From: Neisseria sicca | GTDB taxonomy: Bacteria; Pseudomonadota; Gammaproteobacteria; Burkholderiales; Neisseriaceae | Direction of reading: 5' to 3' | Length of the DNA: 64,000 bases | Assembly: GCF_017753665.1 (NCBI RefSeq) | Contig: NZ_CP072524.1 | Location: 310,001 to 374,000, forward strand | In this document: positions 20,781 to 28,023 of the stretch, piece by piece | Numbering within the stretch: the first letter of the stretch is position 1 | Layout: each line of letters opens with the position of its first letter | Notes under the pieces: model-generated | The model's database searches: none | Told to the model about the DNA's origin: nothing | The model's input: the letters and a program-made list of their open reading frames with translations, nothing else | Translations under genes and position numbers: made by a program

Positions 20781-21476
20781 TTACCAGTTTTGTACGATTT
20801 GGGTTGCTTCGTTCAGCCGCTCTACCGTTCCGACATCCAACCAAAGACCGTTGTGTTTTTGCGCGCTAACCTTTTCTTCGTTCATTGCTTGGCGCAGGAG
20901 GGGGGTGAGTTTGGCCGGCTGGTGCGGCGGTGTATCGCGGAAGAGTTCGGGGCGGTAAACGCCTACGCCGCTGAAAGTCAAGGCTTCGCCTGCTGATTTG
21001 TCTGAAGAGGCTAGACCGTTGGTAAGCAGGGCGAAGTCTCCGTTGGGATTGTGCGGCGGGTTGTCAACCAGCCATAGGCAGGCGAGTTTGTCTGAATGGG
21101 GCAATGCTTCGGCGGCCTGTCGGGCTTTTGAAAAGTCGATGTCGGTTAGCACGTCGCCATTGACAACGAGGAATGGTGCGTCGCCAAGCAGGGGTAGGGC
21201 AGTGGCAATGCCGCCTGCGGTTTCCAAGCCGCCTGCTTTTTCAGGGGAATAGGCGATGCGTACGCCGTATTGCGAGCCGTCGCCGAGCGTGGTTTCGATT
21301 TGTTCGCCGAGCCAGGCGTGATTGATGACGATTTCGGTAAAGCCTGCGGCTTTCAGACGACGTAAGTGCCAGCCGATTAAAGGTTCACTGCCGACTTGCA
21401 GCAGGGGTTTGGGGGTATGGTCGGTCAGCGGGCGCATCCGTTCGCCGCGTCCTGCGGCAAGTATCATTGCTTTCAT
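20781..21476 (-). CDS. murU: N-acetylmuramate alpha-1-phosphate uridylyltransferase (MurU)
   Basis: Makes UDP-MurNAc from MurNAc-1-phosphate in the cell-wall recycling shortcut that bypasses MurA and fosfomycin. The 231-residue nucleotidyltransferase opens with LAAGRGERMRPLTDHTPKPLL, has the metal-binding VVNGDVLTD around 104-112 and a GDFAL/GVYRP core. This compact form without extra domains fits MurU better than sugar-nucleotide enzymes of the GlmU type. The partner kinase amgK is not adjacent. Confidence 0.85.
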   Translation of the reverse strand: MKAMILAAGRGERMRPLTDHTPKPLLQVGSEPLIGWHLRRLKAAGFTEIVINHAWLGEQIETTLGDGSQYGVRIAYSPEKAGGLETAGGIATALPLLGDAPFLVVNGDVLTDIDFSKARQAAEALPHSDKLACLWLVDNPPHNPNGDFALLTNGLASSDKSAGEALTFSGVGVYRPELFRDTPPHQPAKLTPLLRQAMNEEKVSAQKHNGLWLDVGTVERLNEATQIVQNW

Positions 21477-21543
21477 GGGGGAGATGGATAAGTTTGGATA
21501 ATGAAATGATGGGCAGTCTGTCGGGATTGGGGAAGCTGATTCA

Positions 21544-21583
21544 AGGTCGCCTGAAAATGAAATTTGAGGGTTTCAGACGACCT
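21544..21583 (-). terminator. DUS pair after hpaC, one arm degenerate
   Basis: AGGTCGCCTGAA (21544-21555, one change) pairs with TTCAGACGACCT (21572-21583). Confidence 0.75.
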
Positions 21584-21601
21584 TTGCGAGCTTGGGGAGC
21601 T

Positions 21602-22102
21602 TTATTCCAATGATTTGAATTGCCGTCGGAAATACAATAAAGCCGGGGGGTGTGTGCCGGAATTTTTGATTTCGTTGATTTCGACGTAAAAGATAAAATG
21701 CGTCCCGATTTCGTGTTGCGAAACGATACGCCCGTGGAGATGCGCCAGTGCGCCTTCGACTTCGAGTTGCCCGGTTTCGCCCCTGTTCCAAATATGGTAG
21801 GCAAAGCGTTCTTCAGGGGAAAGCCCGGTCAGGCCGGCAAAGTGTTCTGCGATGTCCTGTTGGCTTTCGGACAGGGTATTGATGCACAAGTCGCGGTTGG
21901 TCTGAAGAATCGGAATGATTGCTGACTTCCGGTTGATGCAGAGCATAATGGTCGGCGGTTCGTCTGTAACGGGGGTAACGGCAGTCATGGTAATACCGTA
22001 ACGGCCGGATTTTCCATCGGTCGTGATAACGTGTACGCCTGCGGCGCAGGATGCCATGGCATCCCTGAACGGATGCTTGAGTGTGTGTGCCGAATCTGTC
22101 AT
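21602..22102 (-). CDS. hpaC: Flavin reductase, HpaC-like
   Basis: A 166-residue flavin reductase domain protein that would supply reduced flavin to a two-component monooxygenase such as 4-hydroxyphenylacetate 3-hydroxylase. Visible are FRDAMASCAAGVHVITT at 12-28 and GITMTAVTPVTDEPPTIMLCIN, the FMN-binding segment. It begins 13 bases after the farR stop, so the two form an operon. The same pairing exists in meningococci, where the MarR regulator responds to 4-hydroxyphenylacetate. Confidence 0.88.
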   Translation of the reverse strand: MTDSAHTLKHPFRDAMASCAAGVHVITTDGKSGRYGITMTAVTPVTDEPPTIMLCINRKSAIIPILQTNRDLCINTLSESQQDIAEHFAGLTGLSPEERFAYHIWNRGETGQLEVEGALAHLHGRIVSQHEIGTHFIFYVEINEIKNSGTHPPALLYFRRQFKSLE

Positions 22103-22115
22103 TCGTCGTGCTTTT

Positions 22116-22553
22116 TTATTTCAGGTGCTGTTCGATTTTCGACAGCGCCGCCAGCAGCTCTTTGAGTTCGAGCATTTTTTCTTTGGAAAGCACTTGTTCG
22201 ATGGCGTCGTAACGTTCGTCCACTTGCGCGCCGATGGATTCGAAAAGTTTTTCGCCTTCGTTTGTCAGCTTTAAATAGACGCGGCGTTGGTCGTTGGACG
22301 GCTTTAGGCGTACGACAAGGCCTGCTTTTTCCAAGCGGGTCAAAATGCCGGTCAGGCTGGGGCGCAGGATACATGCCTGATTGGCAAGGTCTTGAAAGTC
22401 CAATGTGCCGTTTTCGGCAAGCAGGCGGATGATTCGCCATTGCTGGTCGGTGATATTGGCTTGGTTCAGAATAGGACGAAATTGGGTCATTAACGCTTCC
22501 CGCGCTTGAATCAGACCGATGTTAATGGAAGCATGTTTGGATTGGTTGGGCAT
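22116..22553 (-). CDS. farR: MarR-family regulator FarR (NadR/HpaR)
   Basis: A 145-residue winged-helix repressor nearly identical in its first 100 residues to meningococcal NadR/FarR: SINIGLIQAREALMTQFRP, then ITDQQWRIIRLLAENGTLDF and the recognition helix RPSLTGILTRLEKAGLV. In pathogenic Neisseria it represses nadA and the farAB efflux pump and is released by 4-hydroxyphenylacetate. Here it lies upstream of hpaC on the same strand. NadA itself is not in the window. Confidence 0.93.
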   Translation of the reverse strand: MPNQSKHASINIGLIQAREALMTQFRPILNQANITDQQWRIIRLLAENGTLDFQDLANQACILRPSLTGILTRLEKAGLVVRLKPSNDQRRVYLKLTNEGEKLFESIGAQVDERYDAIEQVLSKEKMLELKELLAALSKIEQHLK

Positions 22554-22893
22554 AAGGGGTCTCCGTTGTTACCGATAAACAAACCTTTGAAGCGTGAGGC
22601 AGATTTGTAAAGGCTGTATTGTCATTATAAGAGCCCTGTGAAAGCGGCGAATGCGTGGGAGCAAAAGTATCGAACCAAAAATCAGATAACATTCCGTAAG
22701 TTTGTTTTGATAGTAATGTTCCGTATTTTCTTATGTTCGTATATTAGTCTATTTTTGACATAATCTCAACAAAATCATCACTTGCCATGATAAGGGTAGT
22801 TTATTTTTTCAATAAATGAATATTTACTCGATAGCGTCATGTGCTACACGGGATTCAAGTTCTTTATATTTTAAGGAATCTAGCAAGGCAGCA
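22554..22893. other. AT-rich spacer upstream of farR
   Basis: 340 bases with no gene that I can support. It includes the farR promoter region and probably its autoregulatory operator, but no clear palindrome could be assigned. Confidence 0.6.
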
Positions 22894-23481
22894 TCAATAG
22901 AATAGATCGGAAATAAAAATTCTGGCGCGCAGACCCCAATAAGTGCTGATTCCTGAGGTGAAGTGAACCATTTTTCCGTTTTTAATCAGGATAATGCTCG
23001 GGGTAACGGAGACTTTCCATTTTTGAGCCAAGCGTCCGTTGTTGTCGTTGACTGTAGGAAAATCAAGATGTTTTTCTGACATATAGGTACGGATATGCTC
23101 ATCCGCACCGGAGTGCAGGGCAATACCGACAACAGGAATGCCGTCTTCGGCAAGCCGGGAAACGGTAGGTGAAGTATAGGCGCAGATATGGCACCAGTCT
23201 CCCCATACATAGAGGACGGCGGTACGGTTTGCGCTAAGTAAGGCAGGTGTCAGCGTTTCTCCTGAAAGTAGGTACAGCGGTTCAGACGACATTTGTACGG
23301 GCGGTTCGGGTTTGCGCCACCAATCGGCAACGGCCGATAATATGGCGAAAATGACTACCGCCTGTAAAAAAGATAAGGATAGTGATTTGATGCGTGATGG
23401 CAGACGTTTCATTTTTTGACGGTCGGAGTGAAAGAAGGGATGATACTTTGTTTTGATGCAGTGTTTCATAAAATTACCCAA
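22894..23481 (-). CDS. Membrane-anchored thioredoxin-fold protein
   Basis: A TlpA/ScsD-like thiol-disulfide protein of the periplasm. The longest frame gives 195 residues, but the Met at codon 24 (23412) is the more likely start because it is followed by a positively charged stretch and a single membrane anchor (LSFLQAVVIFAILSAVADWW). The thioredoxin domain has the active site WGDWCHICAY and the cis-proline loop VSVTPSIILI. The CHIC pair is unlike the CGPC of thioredoxin. The partner substrate is unknown. No strong ribosome-binding site was found for any start. Confidence 0.8.
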   Translation of the reverse strand: MGNFMKHCIKTKYHPFFHSDRQKMKRLPSRIKSLSLSFLQAVVIFAILSAVADWWRKPEPPVQMSSEPLYLLSGETLTPALLSANRTAVLYVWGDWCHICAYTSPTVSRLAEDGIPVVGIALHSGADEHIRTYMSEKHLDFPTVNDNNGRLAQKWKVSVTPSIILIKNGKMVHFTSGISTYWGLRARIFISDLFY

Positions 23482-23536
23482 TGGGTCGTCTGAAAACGGT
23501 TGATGGGCAAGATGTAACTAGATTGATAAAACATTA

Positions 23537-23565
23537 ATTACATCAAACTACATTTTTGTTATAAT
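23537..23565 (+). promoter_or_regulatory. gapA promoter (candidate)
   Basis: ATTACA (23537-23542) and a perfect TATAAT (23560-23565), 17 bases apart, lie about 43 bases before the gapA start. GAGG upstream of the ATG gives a good ribosome-binding site. Confidence 0.6.
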
Positions 23566-23607
23566 TCGGGTCGCAAACCTTTATCCAACCGTAACAGAGG
23601 AAAAACC

Positions 23608-24639
23608 ATGGGCATTAAAGTCGCCATTAACGGATATGGCCGCATCGGCCGCCAAGTATTACGCGCCATCTACGATTACAACCTGCAAGACCAACTTGAA
23701 GTTGTCGCCGTCAACGCCAGCGGCAGCCTCGAAACCAACGCCCATCTGACCAAATTCGATACCGTTCACGGTCGCTTTAATGCCGACATTTCCCACGATG
23801 CAACCCATCTCATTATCAATGGTCGCAAAATCCCATTTTTCTCCACCCGCAACCCCGCCGAACTGCCATGGAAGGATTTGGAAGTTGATTTGGTCATGGA
23901 ATGTACGGGCGCGTTTACCAGCAAATCCAAAGCCAACGTGCATTTGGAAAGCGGCGCGAAAAAAGTGCTGATTTCCGCGCCGGGCGAAGCCGACGTTGAT
24001 GCAACGGTCGTTTACGGCGTGAACGATGATGTGATTACCGACGACATGACCGTCGTTTCCAATGCTTCCTGCACCACCAACTGCCTCTCTCCCGTTGCCA
24101 AAGTGCTGAACGAAAACATCGGCATCGTCAAAGGCGTGATGACCACCATCCACGCTTTGACCAACGACCAAACCGTTACCGACGTGCGCCATAAAGACTT
24201 GCGCCGCGCCCGCAGCGGTGTGGAAAACATGATTCCGACTAAAACCGGCGCGGCAAAAGCCGTCGGTTTGGTATTGCCTGAACTGAAAGGTAAACTCGAC
24301 GGCCTCGCCATCCGCGTGCCGACCGTCAATGTTTCCGTCGTCGATTTGAGCTTCCAAGCCGCACGCGATACCAGCGTCGAAGAAATCAACGCGCTGATGA
24401 AAGCCGCTGCGGAAGAAGGTCGTCTGAAAGGCGTATTGAGCTACAACACGCTGCCGCTGGTGTCTATGGACTTCAACCATACCACCCAAGCCAGTACCTT
24501 TGACGCAACGCTGACCAAAGTCATCGACGGCAACATGGTTAAAGTGTTCGCTTGGTACGACAACGAGTGGGGCTTCAGCTGCCAAATGCTGAACACCGCC
24601 CGCCGTATGTTCGGTTTGGAAGTGCGCCCGTTTGAATAA
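23608..24639 (+). CDS. gapA: Glyceraldehyde-3-phosphate dehydrogenase
   Basis: Oxidises or forms glyceraldehyde 3-phosphate in the central pathway. The 343 residues carry the Rossmann motif INGYGRIGR, the catalytic SNASCTTNCL (around 149-158), HALTNDQ and the C-terminal WYDNEWGF. In NAD-specific enzymes the second beta-strand ends in an aspartate that binds the adenosine ribose. Here the equivalent segment reads VNASGS, with Ala instead, hinting at use of NADP. Neisseria often has two gap genes, and I cannot say which one this is. A DUS lies in frame inside the gene (24417-24428, coding for GRLK). Confidence 0.93.
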   Translation: MGIKVAINGYGRIGRQVLRAIYDYNLQDQLEVVAVNASGSLETNAHLTKFDTVHGRFNADISHDATHLIINGRKIPFFSTRNPAELPWKDLEVDLVMECTGAFTSKSKANVHLESGAKKVLISAPGEADVDATVVYGVNDDVITDDMTVVSNASCTTNCLSPVAKVLNENIGIVKGVMTTIHALTNDQTVTDVRHKDLRRARSGVENMIPTKTGAAKAVGLVLPELKGKLDGLAIRVPTVNVSVVDLSFQAARDTSVEEINALMKAAAEEGRLKGVLSYNTLPLVSMDFNHTTQASTFDATLTKVIDGNMVKVFAWYDNEWGFSCQMLNTARRMFGLEVRPFE

Positions 24640-24662
24640 AACGGATTGGCGAAGATACTGAA

Positions 24663-24701
24663 AGGTCGTCTGAAAACCATGATTGGATTTTCAGACGACC
24701 T
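24663..24701. terminator. DUS inverted-pair terminator
   Basis: AGGTCGTCTGAA (24663-24674) and TTCAGACGACCT (24690-24701) between the convergent gapA and AsmA-like genes. Confidence 0.88.
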
Positions 24702-24704
24702 TTT

Positions 24705-26837
24705 CTATTTATCCGCTTGTTTTCGTTCCGGATTGAGCCAGTGCCATTGCTCGCGCAATGTTTGTTCCAATGCCTTTTGTTTTTCTTTAGGATTGTTTAG
24801 GCCGTGTGTAATACGGTTGTAGTCGAGTGTAACGGACGGGTTGGCGACATTGCCCCGTATTTTGAGCGGTATGGGCTTGGCTGAAGGATTGAGTGTGTTG
24901 CGGATAAGCAGATCCTCGGATAGTTCTTGCGTATTCAGATCAGTGTAGCCGTTGCTGACTATGTGCAAATGTTCGGAAAACAATTCGGTATTGATGTGGT
25001 GGCTGATGCCCTTGTCGATTTCGCTATTGAGGGTAAAACGGTTGAAAGGGGTTTGGGCATGCTCGCCGCCGGGGTGCTGTGAGGAAATACCGTTTTTGAG
25101 GATATGGTTTATATCTATACCTTTCCATGCCCCATCCAAAATATTGAGGGTCAGCATCCCTTGTAGGGATTGGATGAGTTGCTTACGATTGTTGCCCCGT
25201 GCCGTCAAATCGATGACGGCATCTCCGTTGCCGCTGAAACTGTGGAAACCGAACAAATCTTGCAACAATGGTCGGATTTGTACGTTTTGGGCATTTTGTT
25301 GGAGATGGTAGGTGGGCGGAGTTGTGTTTGCCATACTGATACCGCCTTCTGTCTGACCACCGTAGAGACCTGCTTTAAAATGGCTTAGGGCGATGTGTTC
25401 TTTGTCGGCATTCAGCAGGGTTTCAATATTGTCCAGTTGCAGGCCGGGTATTTGGACATTGCCGATTTTGATGTTGGCATCAATTTGTGGGATTTGGCCA
25501 TTGTTGAGGATTGTTGGGTAGCCTGATCCGGAATTTGCCTGTATATCGTCCCAGTAGGGGAGTAGTGAGAGTTTTTGCAGGGCAATCCCGGCTTCCAAAA
25601 GAGGTGTTTCTCCTTCCGTTGGTTGATATTTGAATACAAGCGCAAAGGGCTGGCGGTCAAATGTGCCTTTGAAATCCCCTTGCCAGTTTTCTTTGCCGTT
25701 CCAGTTGAATGATCCGGTTAACTGGCTGATAAAGCGCGGATTGGGTAGGCGGTTGACCGTATCCTGCAATGTGGTCAGATTGATTGGGGATGATTGCAAT
25801 CCTTTGTTTTGCTGCCACAGTAGAGGGCCTGTCAGGGTTAAATTGGTCTGATGGGCGGCATTTTTGTGGCTGGCGTTGAATTCAAAGTTATCCAATGTGG
25901 CAACGCTGGTACGGATGCTTGCTTTGTCGAGTTTGAACGAGCCGTTCCATTGGCTTTCCAGCTTGCCTGCTGTAAATGCACCATTGAGCGATGGGATATT
26001 CAATACGTTGTTTTTAAGGGATAAACGGGGAATTTGCGCGGTCAGGTGAAAATTTTGGGCGGGATTATCCGTGCGTAGGCTGAGGTTGTCTGCTTTTAGG
26101 GAGTTGTTTTCAGACGACCATGTCCATGTGCCGTTTCCATCAGCGGACAGTTTGCTTTCTTTCTCAGCAACAGATGCTTCCCAAAGTAAATTGGGAATGC
26201 TCCAACCGGTTTCAGAGGCATTGAACACGCCACTACCCTGCCATTGGATGGATTGATTTGGACGGCGCAGGCTGCCGTTGATTTTGAAAGGACGGCCGTC
26301 AGCACCGTCGTTGCGGACGTTTAGATAGAAGTTGTCGATAATATGTGCTTGTCCTGCAATATTCATATGCAGAGAGCTATTTTCTATAATCAGACGGTTT
26401 AAAGAGGTAGGGTGGGAAGGATGTAACAGGTCTTGCAGGTTCCATTTGCCGTCATCGGTGCGCGATAACACGGCATCTGCTCCTGTAATAACCCATTTTT
26501 CGATGAAAGGGTAATCGTTCCACAGACTGCTCCAGCCTAGACCGATACGGGTCTCTTTGATGTGTAAGGCGGTTTGGCTGCTATGAGGTCGGGTAATGGT
26601 AACGTTTTTTAGGGTGACGGTAGGACGGGGAAACCAGCTTCGGCGGATGTCGCTGCTGAAGCGGATATTCCGTCCTGTCCCACTGAAGGCGTTTTGTACG
26701 GTTGTTTCGATTCGTTCGGGGGTAAACAGGGCATAAACCGATGCATACAGGGCGGCTGCGGTACAAACAAGCAATATGACCGCAGTTACGACTGTTTTCA
26801 GCCAAAATTTTCCTGAATTAAGCAGAGGATTTTTCAT
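24705..26837 (-). CDS. AsmA family protein
   Basis: A large protein anchored in the inner membrane by one N-terminal segment (LKTVVTAVILLVCTAAALYASVY is split here as residues 13-35). The AsmA N-terminal domain follows, with YALFTPERIE and the typical beta-rich periplasmic body with an AsmA-like C-terminal region. Such proteins are thought to move phospholipids or affect outer-membrane assembly. The frame is open to 26879, but the ATG at 26837, which gives MKNPLLNS, is the better start because it sits directly before the anchor. Length from there is 710 residues. Confidence 0.82.
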   Translation of the reverse strand: MKNPLLNSGKFWLKTVVTAVILLVCTAAALYASVYALFTPERIETTVQNAFSGTGRNIRFSSDIRRSWFPRPTVTLKNVTITRPHSSQTALHIKETRIGLGWSSLWNDYPFIEKWVITGADAVLSRTDDGKWNLQDLLHPSHPTSLNRLIIENSSLHMNIAGQAHIIDNFYLNVRNDGADGRPFKINGSLRRPNQSIQWQGSGVFNASETGWSIPNLLWEASVAEKESKLSADGNGTWTWSSENNSLKADNLSLRTDNPAQNFHLTAQIPRLSLKNNVLNIPSLNGAFTAGKLESQWNGSFKLDKASIRTSVATLDNFEFNASHKNAAHQTNLTLTGPLLWQQNKGLQSSPINLTTLQDTVNRLPNPRFISQLTGSFNWNGKENWQGDFKGTFDRQPFALVFKYQPTEGETPLLEAGIALQKLSLLPYWDDIQANSGSGYPTILNNGQIPQIDANIKIGNVQIPGLQLDNIETLLNADKEHIALSHFKAGLYGGQTEGGISMANTTPPTYHLQQNAQNVQIRPLLQDLFGFHSFSGNGDAVIDLTARGNNRKQLIQSLQGMLTLNILDGAWKGIDINHILKNGISSQHPGGEHAQTPFNRFTLNSEIDKGISHHINTELFSEHLHIVSNGYTDLNTQELSEDLLIRNTLNPSAKPIPLKIRGNVANPSVTLDYNRITHGLNNPKEKQKALEQTLREQWHWLNPERKQADK

Positions 26838-27003
26838 GCGTAAAGGCAATAAGGTAACATAGCTGAAAGTATAGCACATGACATTTGGGATAATGCGGAT
26901 AGGGGATTAAGGGTAAATGTAAGGTGTGAGTGGTAGGCCTTGTAGCGGGCAGGTCGTCTGAAAGCGGTAGTATGCTAATATTGTCGTCTGTTTCAGGAGA
27001 TAT

Positions 27004-27879
27004 ATGATGATTATTGTGATGGGTAAGAATGCTTCTCAGGAGTCGGTAGAGGGAGTAATCGGTTTTATCCGTAATAAGGGCTTGAAAGAGCATGTCTCTC
27101 GGGGGGAAGAGCGGACGATTATCGGTGCGGTTGGTGATGAGCGGGTGTTCCGTCCAAATGAACTGGAACGTTTGCCCGATGTGGAACGCGTTGTCCGGGT
27201 ATTGAACGATTGGAAAATTATCAGCCGTGAGGCAGACGAGGAAGACAGCAGGATTGTTATACGGGGTGTGATATTCGGCGGAGCGAAGCGGTTGGATATT
27301 ACTGCCGATACGGACAGGGTGCAAAAGGTGGATGCAGTATTTGTCGATCCGTTTTACCTTCCGGCGCGCCCTTATGAAAAAGTGGACGAGCAGCGTGAAA
27401 ACTTACGGGTTCGGGCGATTGTTCAGGAAATTTCTGATTTGCAGAAAACAGGCAAACCCGTCATTGTCCGTATCCGTGATGTTCGCCAGATAGATGAAGC
27501 CTTATCTGCCAGTGCAGATATTTTGTATTTAGGCGGCAGTATGATGACCAATCGGACGCTTTTGGATGAAGTAGGTCGTCTGAATACGCCGGTAGTGTTG
27601 TGTAAAGACAAGCATCATCGTGTTGATGATTGGTTGGTAGCGGCAGAACATATCGCTTTGCGCGGTAATAGCCATATTATGCTCGGTGAAGCTGGGACGC
27701 TCAGTTTTGAGCCGGAACATGCCTATCGTTTGGATGTCGATGCCATCGTTCGGGTCAGGAAAGTGTGCCGTCTTCCGGTTATCGCCAATATTACCCGTCT
27801 GTGGCACAACGATATGCCTCAGGAAATATTGTATCGTTTGGCAGCGGCAGCAGGTGTGAACGGGATTATCAGCGGGTAA
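27004..27879 (+). CDS. DAHP-synthase-like protein lacking catalytic residues
   Basis: A 291-residue protein with the layout of type I-beta DAHP synthases such as that of Thermotoga. It has a ferredoxin-like N-terminal domain (IIVMGKNAS, then GEERTIIGAVGDER and VVRVLNDWKIISRE), then a barrel-like part (ADILYLGG, VVLCKD, AEHIALRGNSHIMLGEAG). The enzyme's metal and substrate motifs are absent. GPCSxE is missing, KRG reads CKD, DPSHxxG reads NITRLWHND, and the chain ends at GIISG before the E-x-H segment. All four metal ligands known in the Thermotoga enzyme therefore seem lost. It may be a regulatory pseudoenzyme. An in-frame DUS lies at 27573-27584. Confidence 0.75.
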   Translation: MMIIVMGKNASQESVEGVIGFIRNKGLKEHVSRGEERTIIGAVGDERVFRPNELERLPDVERVVRVLNDWKIISREADEEDSRIVIRGVIFGGAKRLDITADTDRVQKVDAVFVDPFYLPARPYEKVDEQRENLRVRAIVQEISDLQKTGKPVIVRIRDVRQIDEALSASADILYLGGSMMTNRTLLDEVGRLNTPVVLCKDKHHRVDDWLVAAEHIALRGNSHIMLGEAGTLSFEPEHAYRLDVDAIVRVRKVCRLPVIANITRLWHNDMPQEILYRLAAAAGVNGIISG

Positions 27880-27918
27880 GAGATATATCCGGCAGTAGGG
27901 AATATGGTGATTGACTTG

Positions 27919-27974
27919 AAAATAAAAAAACAGAACAGCGAAAACTGTTCTGTTTTTTTATTTTCAGACGACCT
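27919..27974. terminator. Terminator followed by a DUS
   Basis: AACAGAACAG and CTGTTCTGTT form a hairpin with flanking A and T runs, followed by TTCAGACGACCT (27963-27974). It ends the DAHP-synthase-like gene and may serve acnB from the other side. Confidence 0.88.
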
Positions 27975-28023
27975 CATGGATTTAAACATTGGAGGGGTCG
28001 TCTGAAACTGCTTTACCTACTTG

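Noticed and set aside
23659..24585. A 308-residue open frame antisense to gapA
   Set aside because: A mirror frame of a highly expressed gene; no start signals or motifs.
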